Of a stretch of DNA of 7,274 nt, positions 1 through 5,316 are shown in pieces. The translations under genes and the position numbers were made by a program. Numbering within the stretch: the first letter of the stretch is position 1; each line of letters begins with the position of its first letter. Under the pieces are notes generated by a model that saw only the letters and a list, made by a program, of their open reading frames with translations, did no database searches and was not told the origin of the DNA. Where the stretch lies: the NCBI GenBank assembly GCA_011777135.1, contig JAABVY010000224.1:203-7476 (forward strand), read 5' to 3'. The stretch comes from Candidatus Zixiibacteriota bacterium. GTDB taxonomy: Bacteria > Zixibacteria > MSB-5A5 > JAABVY01.

Positions 1-468
1 CCGGATTCTGTTACTGCTGACAGAGAATACCTGATCTTTGACCCGATCAATACCGAACCGGACGAGGTGGCTGATACGACTAATATAATGAAAAAAGCGA
101 TTGACAATATTCTCTCTAAGCCTTTCAGCTTTTTATGGAGAGGGATGCAAAAAGTAGTCATGGTGTGGACAAATTTTCCTGGCACAAGAGAATTCAAAGA
201 AATCTACTTGATCATATTGAGTAAAACACTTCAATTCGGAATTCTATTCTTCACCTTGATCGGATTCATCAAAACAGAAAAGAAATTTGCGATAGTGCTG
301 ATCCTGCCTGCTGTTTTTTACAGCCTGATTTTATTTTTTACATACGCAACTACAAGATTCACTGTACCAGCGCTGCCGTTTTTGCTGATTCTCACAGCAA
401 AAGGATTTGAACCGGTCCTGAATTATATATTTAAAATATTCCGCAGGAATTCTGTTACGGCACGATAA
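1..468 (+). CDS. C-terminal part of a polytopic membrane protein, probably a GT39/ArnT-like glycosyltransferase (5' end outside window)
   Basis: The frame is open from the first base of the window to the TAA at 466-468, giving 155 visible residues. A GTG at 67 is available as a start but is probably internal, because the frame is open upstream of it. Counting from that GTG, three hydrophobic segments lie at about residues 47-68, 74-93 and 98-112. They follow an amphipathic, basic stretch containing SFLWRGMQKVVMVW. The last segment begins TTRFTVPALPFLLIL. This resembles the Arg-Phe/Tyr...Pro...Pro pattern before the final helix of many membrane glycosyltransferases that use polyprenyl-phosphate sugars (GT39/PMT and ArnT-like families). 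The protein ends with a short basic tail (FKIFRRNSVTAR). The catalytic N-terminal loop with its acidic residues lies outside the window, so neither family nor substrate can be confirmed. It converges with cysS, 60 bp away. It could also be another polytopic enzyme, such as an O-antigen ligase-like protein. Confidence 0.6.
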   Translation, partial: PDSVTADREYLIFDPINTEPDEVADTTNIMKKAIDNILSKPFSFLWRGMQKVVMVWTNFPGTREFKEIYLIILSKTLQFGILFFTLIGFIKTEKKFAIVLILPAVFYSLILFFTYATTRFTVPALPFLLILTAKGFEPVLNYIFKIFRRNSVTAR

Positions 469-475
469 CCTGGAA

Positions 476-532
476 TGTAAAGATAGTTAAAGACCTAATA
501 GATATCTGCAGGCCAGAATTCTATTAAACTAT
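476..532. repeat. Inverted repeat in the convergent gap between the membrane protein and cysS
   Basis: TAATAGA (496-502) is matched by TCTATTA (520-526), a perfect 7-bp inverted repeat with a 17-nt loop. An outer pair, ATAGTT (483-488) and AACTAT (527-532), could extend it across a 7-nt bulge. The structure overlaps the cysS stop codon (529-531). Downstream on the plus strand is CTTCTTTTTCC, so a weak terminator for the left-hand gene is possible. The stem is AT-rich and the loop long, so this is tentative. Confidence 0.3.
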
Positions 533-1926
533 AGCTTCTTTTTCCATTTCGTGCCCTGAGGAGTATCTTCGAGAACTATTCCACGCTCAAGCAAGTCGTC
601 ACGAATCTTATCGGCAGTGGCGAAGTCTTTGTTTTTACGGGCATCATTACGCTTCTGGATCAGCTCCTCGATTTCTGAATCCACATCAGTCTCAGGACGC
701 TGCATAAGCCCCAGAACACTGTCGAAGCCGTCGAAAGTCTCGATCACTTTTTGAGCGTCATTCTGCGAGATATTGCCTTCCGAGATCAGGCGGTTTATAT
801 CCCGCACGAAGTCAAAAACCGCCGCCATGGCCGGAGAAATATTCAGATCATCATCAAGAGATTCGACAAACTGCTTCTTCGACTTTTCAATCAATTCCGC
901 TGCCTCAGGATTATCGCGCGTACCGGTGACATCGTTGACGCGATCCCTGAAATCCCATAGACGCTCCAGCGCTCCTTTGGCCGCCTCAAGCCCGTCCATG
1001 GTGAAATTCAACTGCATACGGTAATGTGTCGAAAGCAGGAGATACCGTACCGCAATGCCCGGATAGCCTTTCTCCATCAGGTCTCGCAAGGTATAGAAAT
1101 TGCCGAATGACTTGGACATCTTACGGCCCTCGACAATCAGATGCTCGTTATGCAGCCAGTAGTTAACGAAGGTTTCGTCATTGGCGGCCTCACTCTGGGC
1201 GATCTCGTTTTCATGATGCGGAAATATATTATCCACTCCCCCGCAATGGATATCGAAATGATTGCCGAGATACTTGCTGGACATGGCCGAGCATTCGATA
1301 TGCCATCCCGGACGCCCTTTGCCGAGCTCGGTCTCCCAGAAAACATCGCCATCTTCCTCATCCCAGCCTTTCCACAACGCGAAGTCCGATATGGCTTCCT
1401 TGTCGTATTCATCTGACGATACCCGCGCGCCAGACTTCAGCTGCGACATATCCATATGCGAAAGCTTGCCGTAATCCGGAAACTTTGAAATTCTGAAATA
1501 TATATCCCCTTCAACCTCGTAAGCATAGCTCTTTTCGAGCAACTTCTTGACCAATTCGACCATTTCATCGATATGATCGGTAGCCGCAGGATAGACATCC
1601 GCCCGATCAATATTCAAAGCATCTATATCTTCAAAAAATGCCTTCTTATACTTTTCGGTATATTCAGCAAGGCTGATCTTCTGTTCATTCGAGGCCTTTA
1701 TTGTCTTGTCATCAACATCAGTCAGGTTCATTACATGTGTGACTTTGAAACCTCTATATATAAGATAGCGCTTGAGTAAATCCTCAAACATATAAGCCCG
1801 AAAGTTGCCTATATGGGCAAAATCATAGATTGTCGGTCCGCATGTGTACAGCCGCACCTTGCCCTCGGTAATCGGTACAAATTCCTCTTTCTTTCGAGTC
1901 AACGTATTGTATAATTTGAGTCCCAT
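529..1926 (-). CDS. cysS: Cysteinyl-tRNA synthetase (CysRS)
   Basis: This class Ia aminoacyl-tRNA synthetase activates cysteine with ATP and charges tRNA-Cys in the cytoplasm; it acts as a monomer. At 465 aa it has the usual family length. The Rossmann catalytic domain starts with TCGPTIYDFAHIGNFR: C29 is the first zinc ligand and HIGN at 38-41 is the HIGH signature in a variant common in CysRS. The other expected zinc ligands are C212 (HIECSAMS), H237 and E241 (FPHHENEIAQSE); zinc gives this enzyme its selectivity for cysteine. KMSKS is intact at 269-273 (GRKMSKSFGNF). The C-terminal DALR-type helical domain occupies about 300-410. The tail carries the usual CysRS ending (KNKDFATADKIRDDLLERGI at 432-451). 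The ATG at 1926 is preceded by AAGGA with 6 nt spacing. No defect is visible. It stands alone here, divergent from the methyltransferase. Confidence 0.97.
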   Translation of the reverse strand: MGLKLYNTLTRKKEEFVPITEGKVRLYTCGPTIYDFAHIGNFRAYMFEDLLKRYLIYRGFKVTHVMNLTDVDDKTIKASNEQKISLAEYTEKYKKAFFEDIDALNIDRADVYPAATDHIDEMVELVKKLLEKSYAYEVEGDIYFRISKFPDYGKLSHMDMSQLKSGARVSSDEYDKEAISDFALWKGWDEEDGDVFWETELGKGRPGWHIECSAMSSKYLGNHFDIHCGGVDNIFPHHENEIAQSEAANDETFVNYWLHNEHLIVEGRKMSKSFGNFYTLRDLMEKGYPGIAVRYLLLSTHYRMQLNFTMDGLEAAKGALERLWDFRDRVNDVTGTRDNPEAAELIEKSKKQFVESLDDDLNISPAMAAVFDFVRDINRLISEGNISQNDAQKVIETFDGFDSVLGLMQRPETDVDSEIEELIQKRNDARKNKDFATADKIRDDLLERGIVLEDTPQGTKWKKKL

Positions 1927-1961
1927 AAGTCATCCTTGTTAAAATCTGAGAATAAGCCAAT

Positions 1962-1989
1962 ATTATAATCATATTTCGGCATCACGCAA
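1962..1989 (-). promoter_or_regulatory. Candidate cysS promoter with a palindromic -10 box shared with the opposite strand
   Basis: On the minus strand TTGCGT (1989-1984) and TATAAT (1967-1962) are separated by 16 bp, placing a start about 30 nt before the cysS ATG. The -10 lies inside ATTATAAT (1962-1969), which is its own reverse complement. The plus strand therefore also reads TATAAT at 1964-1969, facing the methyltransferase gene, although no good -35 is seen for that direction. The call rests on motif matching only, and the -35 matches the consensus at three of six positions. Confidence 0.4.
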
Positions 1990-2031
1990 TCAAATTATTA
2001 ATAATGTAATGGCGTCAATAGTTCCGCTTGC

Positions 2032-2050
2032 CAATTTGATATTCAAATTG
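2032..2050. promoter_or_regulatory. Perfect 7-bp dyad just ahead of the methyltransferase start
   Basis: CAATTTG (2032-2038) and CAAATTG (2044-2050) form a perfect inverted repeat around ATATT. It ends 11 nt before the ATG at 2062 and just before the only Shine-Dalgarno-like sequence (AAGGG, 2056-2060). It could be an operator or an RNA hairpin near the ribosome site. In AT-rich DNA a chance dyad of this size is also possible. Confidence 0.3.
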
Positions 2051-2061
2051 TATTTAAGGGC

Positions 2062-2688
2062 ATGACCGATTACCAGGCTATCAGGGAAGCCCCTTTTCTC
2101 AATCTCGACTATTTCACCCACTGGGGAGCGCGTCCCTGGCAGAAATTTATCGACATCGGGGTGAAGACATACCTCGGTGAGGATCTGACTGAAAAAAAGC
2201 TCTTGGAAATTGGCCCGGGGCGGGGACGGATGACCAGTCTTTTTGGGATACTTGGCGCTGAGGTGACCGCGGTTGAGATAGATGAAAAGCGGATTGAGCA
2301 GGCACGGCAGGAGGTCAAGAATTTTGGTGTATCTGATAAAGTCGATCTGGTTTTGTATAATGGTGATTTGAAGACACTGGATCAGAAGCAATATGATATA
2401 ATCTTTACAAAATCAGCGCTTCTATATCCGGCTGATCTAAAGGGTTTCCTGGCTGATTTGAAGAACTTGCTGCATGATGAGGGTAAATTCGTGTTCATTG
2501 AGAATGCGCGTGGGAATACCTTCGTGCAGGTGTTAAGATTTTTCAAACGGCGCAGTTTTAATTTCTTCAAAAGGACGCGCTTCTTCACACAGACTGAAAT
2601 TGATCTTGTGAAATCAATATTCAAGGTCGAGCTTCTAATGCATTCTAAATGGCCGCCTGTTTATTTGATCTGCGGGAAGAAGCATTGA
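2062..2688 (+). CDS. Class I SAM-dependent methyltransferase, substrate unknown
   Basis: The 208-aa protein has a Rossmann-type SAM methyltransferase core. Motif I is LLEIGPGRGRMT (47-58) and the acidic end of strand 2, which would bind the SAM ribose, is E72 (VTAVEID). A third contact is likely at NGDL (100-103). The post-motif strand is YDIIFTKSALLY (111-122), and strand 5 is GKFVFIENARG (141-151). A helical N-terminal region with WGARPWQKFIDIG (21-33) precedes the core. A very basic, Phe-rich stretch at 159-173 (FFKRRSFNFFKRTR) lies before the last strands and may contact RNA, a phosphorylated lipid or a membrane surface; that is inference. The ATG at 2062 is the first start codon after the upstream stop (TAA at 2002-2004). 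Its AAGGG is only 1 nt away, which is unusually close. No substrate-specific domain is visible. It is divergent from cysS and followed by a terminator. Confidence 0.85.
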   Translation: MTDYQAIREAPFLNLDYFTHWGARPWQKFIDIGVKTYLGEDLTEKKLLEIGPGRGRMTSLFGILGAEVTAVEIDEKRIEQARQEVKNFGVSDKVDLVLYNGDLKTLDQKQYDIIFTKSALLYPADLKGFLADLKNLLHDEGKFVFIENARGNTFVQVLRFFKRRSFNFFKRTRFFTQTEIDLVKSIFKVELLMHSKWPPVYLICGKKH

Positions 2689-2693
2689 TTTTT

Positions 2694-2724
2694 TGTGCAG
2701 GGCGTACTTCCGGTGCGCCCAGTG
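2694..2724 (+). repeat. Repeat unit A, copy 1 (hairpin)
   Basis: This unit aligns with copy 2 at 2848-2879, with 28 of 32 aligned positions identical including one 1-nt gap. Within it GGGCGTAC (2700-2707) can pair with GTGCGCCC (2713-2720) through one G-U wobble, around a 5-nt TTCCG loop. It begins 5 nt after the methyltransferase stop codon. Confidence 0.7.
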
Positions 2725-2736
2725 AAATTTGGGTGG

Positions 2737-2773
2737 CCTGCTCAAGCTTTGCTTGGGCAGGTTTTGATTTTTT
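2737..2773 (+). terminator. Rho-independent terminator after the methyltransferase gene (repeat unit B)
   Basis: CCTGCTCAAGC (2737-2747) pairs with GCTTGGGCAGG (2751-2761), giving an 11-bp stem with one G-U pair and a TTT loop. It is followed by TTTTGATTTTTT (2762-2773). The stem, loop and U-tract are in the order expected for intrinsic termination of the plus-strand gene that ends at 2688. It sits inside the repeat cluster, so it may have arrived as part of a repeat. Confidence 0.65.
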
Positions 2774-2781
2774 GGTAGGGA

Positions 2782-2832
2782 AGAATCCGGAGCGGAATCA
2801 AAGCTCCAGCTTTGATGAAGCGGAGTGATTCT
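2782..2832. repeat. Repeat unit C: 51-nt REP-like palindrome with purine-rich internal loop
   Basis: The apical stem ATCAAAGC (2797-2804) / GCTTTGAT (2809-2816) is perfect around TCCA. The basal stem is AGAATC (2782-2787) / GATTCT (2827-2832), also perfect. Between them lie two purine-rich arms, 2788-2796 and 2817-2826, which both contain AGCGGA in the same direction. They would face each other in a 9-by-10 internal loop. The layout is like an interspersed bacterial palindromic (REP-type) element. Confidence 0.6.
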
Positions 2833-2847
2833 GCCTATGATAATTCA

Positions 2848-2879
2848 TGTGCTGGGCGTACCTCCCGGTGCACCCAGTG
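2848..2879 (+). repeat. Repeat unit A, copy 2 (hairpin)
   Basis: This is a direct repeat of 2694-2724, 154 bp downstream. GGGCGTAC (2854-2861) faces GTGCACCC (2868-2875) with one C-A mismatch and one G-U pair around CTCCCG. Flanking CT (2852-2853) and AG (2876-2877) extend the stem. The two A copies bracket units B and C, giving an A-B-C-A order. Confidence 0.7.
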
Positions 2880-2880
2880 G

Positions 2881-2910
2881 ACGCGGAGCACGAGGACGTA
2901 CTCCGGGCAC
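2881..2910 (+). repeat. Repeat unit D, copy 1
   Basis: This 30-nt unit matches 4054-4083 at 26 of 30 positions without gaps and in the same orientation. It contains CGGAG (2884-2888) and CTCCG (2901-2905), which can pair. It directly follows the second A unit. The two D copies lie on either side of the secreted-protein gene. Confidence 0.65.
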
Positions 2911-3064
2911 TAATAAGAAAATAGGCAAAACCGCTAAAGGGTCTCTCTACTCCACACCCAATTATTTTGAACATTTCCGCCATCTGAAGGTGCTTGTAGA
3001 AAAACCTGCATGCGCCGAAATCCGTTATAAGGAGCCCGAAAAAATTTCACGCCGGAATTGTCAG

Positions 3065-3862
3065 CTAATCCTTGACGCAACGGACCGATAATCCGAAGCG
3101 CCAATATAGCCAGGTTTGCAGGAGCTCTGCATTATCGTAAACCAGATAGAGATACTCACCGTTGGTACCGGTGTACATAGTGGATGTCCAAAATCGGGCC
3201 TGATGACCTGATGCAGTGAAATTACCATACTCGGTCCGGTATCCCCCGGGCATAGCGGTAAAGCCGCTTTCATTGGTTGCTCCTGTGTTAGGACTCATCC
3301 AGAATGCCGTCCCGGCCACTTTCAACTTCCCGCCGGCAACTGCGTCGCCGCCAAGATAATCCGCCAGTGCCTGCCACTCCTCAAGTGTCGCTACATGCCA
3401 GCCCTCGGGCGCAATGTTTCTGCCGTCGGTTACAGCATACCAGTTGTACAATCGACCATAAGTGTCAACATTAACCGGATCATTATTAAAGTCGCAAAAG
3501 GCTCCTGTGCCTGTAACCTGCCATTCGCCGGCATCGGTCAAATTGGGAATTGGGTCGCCATTGCGGTAATGAGTTACCTTCAAATTGTCCATCATCCAAC
3601 ACTGATCACCAATCAGGACTGTCCGGTAAAAATTCCCGTCATAATCAGTTACCATTCCTCCGCATGCAATGCCGCAACAATCGGGTTCAGGCGCAGGACC
3701 ACCTACAAAGACATAATTAGCAATGTAAACTGCATCGCTGACATTAAGCGAGCCATCGCTGTTTGCGTCCCCGCAGATGTACTCAGCATTTGAATCGGTC
3801 AGAGCTAAACCGACAAATGCGATAATGACCACTAGAACCGGTAAACACAGAATCTTTAACAT
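3065..3862 (-). CDS. Secreted protein with single dockerin-type loop and FISUMP (Fib_succ_major) domain
   Basis: The 265-aa product starts with a Sec signal peptide: MLK, a hydrophobic core at about 4-22, then a likely cleavage after SNA (24-26). The following segment CGDANSDGSLNVSDAVYIANY (30-50) is one dockerin type I half-repeat. D32, N34, D36, S38 and D43 are in EF-hand-like positions for calcium. A short GGPAPEP linker and a cysteine-rich patch (C62, C63, C67) lead into a FISUMP domain at about 70-265. Its hallmarks are TDYDGNFYRTVLIGDQCWM (72-90), NLKVTHYRNGDPIPN, YGRLYNWYAV, GWHVATLEEWQALADYLGG, FTAMPGGYR and a closing LSVRCVKD. FISUMP domains occur in secreted and surface proteins; their molecular function is not established. 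The ATG at 3862 has GGAGGG 8 nt upstream, a very strong ribosome site. Only one dockerin half is present, so docking to a cohesin is doubtful and calcium-stabilised folding or surface display is an alternative. It stands alone and its role is unknown. Confidence 0.85.
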   Translation of the reverse strand: MLKILCLPVLVVIIAFVGLALTDSNAEYICGDANSDGSLNVSDAVYIANYVFVGGPAPEPDCCGIACGGMVTDYDGNFYRTVLIGDQCWMMDNLKVTHYRNGDPIPNLTDAGEWQVTGTGAFCDFNNDPVNVDTYGRLYNWYAVTDGRNIAPEGWHVATLEEWQALADYLGGDAVAGGKLKVAGTAFWMSPNTGATNESGFTAMPGGYRTEYGNFTASGHQARFWTSTMYTGTNGEYLYLVYDNAELLQTWLYWRFGLSVRCVKD

Positions 3863-3942
3863 GATAAATTCCCTCCATTCGTGCAGTTATAGATTTCAGG
3901 TCCATATGGGCAATAGTCCTATCCCATTAAGATAGTAAACAC

Positions 3943-3992
3943 TGTATACTTTAAAAAACAAATATGATCGTCAAGTAAATTATTTTTTACTT
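3943..3992 (-). promoter_or_regulatory. Candidate promoter and dyad upstream of the secreted-protein gene
   Basis: On the minus strand TTGACG (3974-3969) and TATACA (3948-3943) could serve as -35 and -10, but the 20-bp spacer is long for sigma-70. Overlapping the -35 is a perfect 7-bp inverted repeat, AAGTAAA (3973-3979) and TTTACTT (3986-3992), which might be a regulator site. The resulting leader would be about 70 nt. The region is AT-rich, so chance matches are likely. Confidence 0.25.
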
Positions 3993-4053
3993 TTCAGTCG
4001 ATTTTGAGTTGGTATCACGATATTTGACGATAATCGGATATGAATCCCGTTTC

Positions 4054-4083
4054 ACGCTGAGCACGAGGACAAACTCCGCGCAC
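4054..4083 (+). repeat. Repeat unit D, copy 2
   Basis: It matches 2881-2910 at 26 of 30 positions in the same orientation, 1173 bp away. The core GAGCACGAGGAC is identical in both. Both copies lie outside genes, as expected for an interspersed non-coding repeat. Confidence 0.65.
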
Positions 4084-4112
4084 AACGCTCATAGTCCATT
4101 TAAGGAAGAATC

Positions 4113-4151
4113 CCCAATAAAGAAAGCTCCCTTACCTTTCAAAGGGAGCTT
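4113..4151 (-). terminator. Rho-independent terminator for the GAF/HisKA-like gene
   Basis: AAGCTCCCTT (4124-4133) and AAGGGAGCTT (4142-4151) form a perfect 10-bp stem with an 8-nt loop. Read on the minus strand the stem is followed by TCTTTATTGG, a moderately T-rich tail. It lies about 30 nt beyond the stop codon of the gene that ends at 4183. Confidence 0.65.
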
Positions 4152-4160
4152 CTTCTCAAC

Positions 4161-4186
4161 CTAACACACATTTGGATGTATGTTAG
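4161..4186 (-). other. Second hairpin overlapping the stop codon of the GAF/HisKA-like gene
   Basis: CTAACACACAT (4161-4171) and ATGTATGTTAG (4176-4186) form an 11-bp stem with one non-Watson-Crick pair around TTGG. The arm at 4176-4186 includes the TAA stop (minus strand 4185-4183). It has no T-tract of its own and lies just before the terminator at 4113-4151. It may protect the mRNA 3' end or affect termination; that is inference. Confidence 0.45.
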
Positions 4187-5007
4187 TCCTCTTTTTTCTT
4201 TTCTTCTTCTGAAGCCTTTTTCTCTTCGGTCTCTTTGATCTCTTTCAGTTTGGATCTGGCCAGGTCAACCATCTTCAGGCCGGTGGTGTACTCCACCACC
4301 GAGGGCTCGATCACACGCATAAGGTTCTGGGTGACCTCCTTGATCTTGAGCGCGGATTCCTCCACGGCACGGAGCTTGGCCCGCATTTCCGGCGGATAGT
4401 CATCGGCATTCAAGAGCAGGAGCTGGATGTTTCCAAGAACTGCAGTCAATGGATTGTTGACTTCATGATTTATAGTCACTGCTGTCTCGACCACCGCTTC
4501 CGAACGTGCTTTGACAATATCCTGGGGGGAGGGTTTCTCCGCAGTAGTACCGCGCGAAAGAATCAGACCGAGCACTGCGCTGATCGCCCTGATAAAATCT
4601 TCTTCAGCAGAAAGGCTGCGTTCGCCGGGGGTAATGCCGGAGATTGTCCCATAGACTTTATTTTCAACCTTTAGCGGATAGGAAAAGAGGCTGTAATTTC
4701 CATCCTGCTCGAAGGTTAGAAAGACATTGCCGACCGCAAAATCATCCCGCAGTGTTGCAAGCAGTTTTTCTTCCACCTGGCGCATCATCTCAGAAAATTC
4801 GTTGCGTCCTGCAATATGAATAAATAGCAATTTGCCTTTGTCATCGACCACCCGTACCGATCCTGAAACCAGGCCGATCGCCTCGATAGCCTTGTCCAGC
4901 GCGTTTTTGATAATCTGGTCGCTGGCAACGCCTTTGGCTGCGTCGATAGAGGCCTCTGCGAGCAGGGAGTAGCGCAGATCACCACTATTTATAGATCGTT
5001 CCTTCAT
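4183..5007 (-). CDS. GAF-like sensor joined to a histidine-kinase DHp (HisKA) domain, without ATPase domain
   Basis: The 274-aa protein is probably cytoplasmic: no signal peptide or membrane helix is visible. Residues about 15-150 look like a GAF-type sensor, with DQIIKNALDKAIEAIGLVSG, a GSVRVVDDKGKL strand pair, YSLFSYPLKVENKVYGTISG and EEDFIRAISAVLGLIL. After a short linker comes a histidine-kinase dimerisation and phosphoacceptor helix pair. The H-box is VVETAVTINHEVNNPLTAV (172-190), with H181 as expected phosphoacceptor followed by E182 and NNPL. The second helix is about 205-235. The catalytic HATPase_c domain with its N, G1, F and G2 boxes is absent. The chain instead ends in a charged tail (KEIKETEEKK...EEKKKED) and a proper stop followed by a terminator, which argues against accidental truncation. 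The protein could accept phosphate from, or regulate, another kinase, in the manner of Spo0B-like phosphotransferases. No response regulator lies nearby. No clear Shine-Dalgarno precedes the ATG at 5007. Confidence 0.75.
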   Translation of the reverse strand: MKERSINSGDLRYSLLAEASIDAAKGVASDQIIKNALDKAIEAIGLVSGSVRVVDDKGKLLFIHIAGRNEFSEMMRQVEEKLLATLRDDFAVGNVFLTFEQDGNYSLFSYPLKVENKVYGTISGITPGERSLSAEEDFIRAISAVLGLILSRGTTAEKPSPQDIVKARSEAVVETAVTINHEVNNPLTAVLGNIQLLLLNADDYPPEMRAKLRAVEESALKIKEVTQNLMRVIEPSVVEYTTGLKMVDLARSKLKEIKETEEKKASEEEKKKED

Positions 5008-5316
5008 AACGCATTAATGTAATACTGCAATGCTTATGCCCTATTCAAATAAATTCAAAAAATCCTTCAAAAGCAAGTAACCGCGGGATGCACACAAGTC
5101 AATCCATTGCAATATAACCATTTTCCTCAAAAAGCCAAGAAAATTGGGACTTTGTGCGGTTTTGGCATATAAAATTTGCCGATGAAAATTGGATCGGCTA
5201 TGAAAATTTATTCACACAAAATGCAGCTCAGCGCCGTTATCATATGTTGTTTTTCGAGTGTAAAATAGCTTGACTTTGCTTGTGAAAAATATAGCTTATA
5301 GGCTTTCGATAAACAT
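5008..5316. other. 309-bp divergent AT-rich regulatory spacer upstream of purF
   Basis: The spacer separates the divergent HisKA-like gene and purF. It has no convincing frame, no RNA gene that I recognise, and none of the repeat units found elsewhere in the window. It contains two promoter candidates and a dyad facing purF, listed separately. On the minus strand a weak TTGAAT/TATTAC pair (18-bp spacer) lies so close to the ATG at 5007 that the message would be almost leaderless. That would fit the missing Shine-Dalgarno of that gene. Confidence 0.5.
5144..5198 (+). promoter_or_regulatory. Candidate purF promoter with a dyad at the expected transcription start
   Basis: TTGGGA (5144-5149) and TATAAA (5168-5173) are spaced by 18 bp, predicting a start near 5180. 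GCCGAT (5178-5183) and ATCGGC (5193-5198) form a perfect 6-bp inverted repeat directly over that start, a position suited to a repressor. It does not resemble the E. coli PurR operator. The leader would be about 135 nt. A second, poorer promoter candidate is TTGACT at 5270-5275. Confidence 0.4.

Larger units (their letters stand above)
2689..3064. other. 376-bp gene-free region with modular structured repeats
   Basis: This spacer lies between two converging genes. Its left two thirds (2694-2910) are packed with short hairpin-forming repeat units, listed separately. Its right part (2911-3064) has no repeat or gene that I recognise. Open frames cross it on both strands, but they run through the repeat units, have no convincing ribosome site, and the plus-strand one overlaps the end of the neighbouring gene. 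I therefore treat the region as non-coding. Confidence 0.6.
3863..4182. other. 320-bp gene-free region between two minus-strand genes
   Basis: The side next to the secreted-protein gene (about 3886-4010) is AT-rich and holds its likely promoter and a dyad. The middle holds the second copy of repeat D and a 10-bp piece, GGAAGAATCC (4104-4113), also found at the edge of unit C (2779-2788). The right end holds two hairpins after the upstream gene. No coding frame is convincing. Confidence 0.6.

Noticed and set aside
38..41. HIGN instead of HIGH in CysRS (residue positions) as a possible defect
   Set aside because: HIGN followed by FR is a known normal variant in cysteinyl-tRNA synthetases, and all other catalytic and zinc residues are present.
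1137..1416. Open frames of 91 aa on both strands within cysS
   Set aside because: Both lie entirely inside the well supported cysS reading frame and have no recognisable protein features.
1990..2391. 133-aa minus-strand open frame across the methyltransferase 5' half
   Set aside because: It is antisense to a clear SAM methyltransferase motif I and shows no domain of its own.
2694..2910. CRISPR array
   Set aside because: The repeated units are not regularly spaced, differ from each other, and have no uniform spacers; no cas gene is present.
2798..2983. 61-aa minus-strand open frame in the same spacer
   Set aside because: Most of its length is translated repeat sequence, which explains its Ser/Cys-rich composition; no ribosome site or homology is apparent.
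2825..3091. 88-aa plus-strand open frame in the spacer after the methyltransferase
   Set aside because: It begins with GTG inside repeat units C, A and D, has no ribosome site, and overlaps the 3' end of the secreted-protein gene on the other strand.
5180..5316. Purine riboswitch in the purF leader
   Set aside because: I see no paired three-way junction or conserved loop elements of the purine, ZTP or PRPP riboswitches; the leader is AT-rich and weakly structured by eye.
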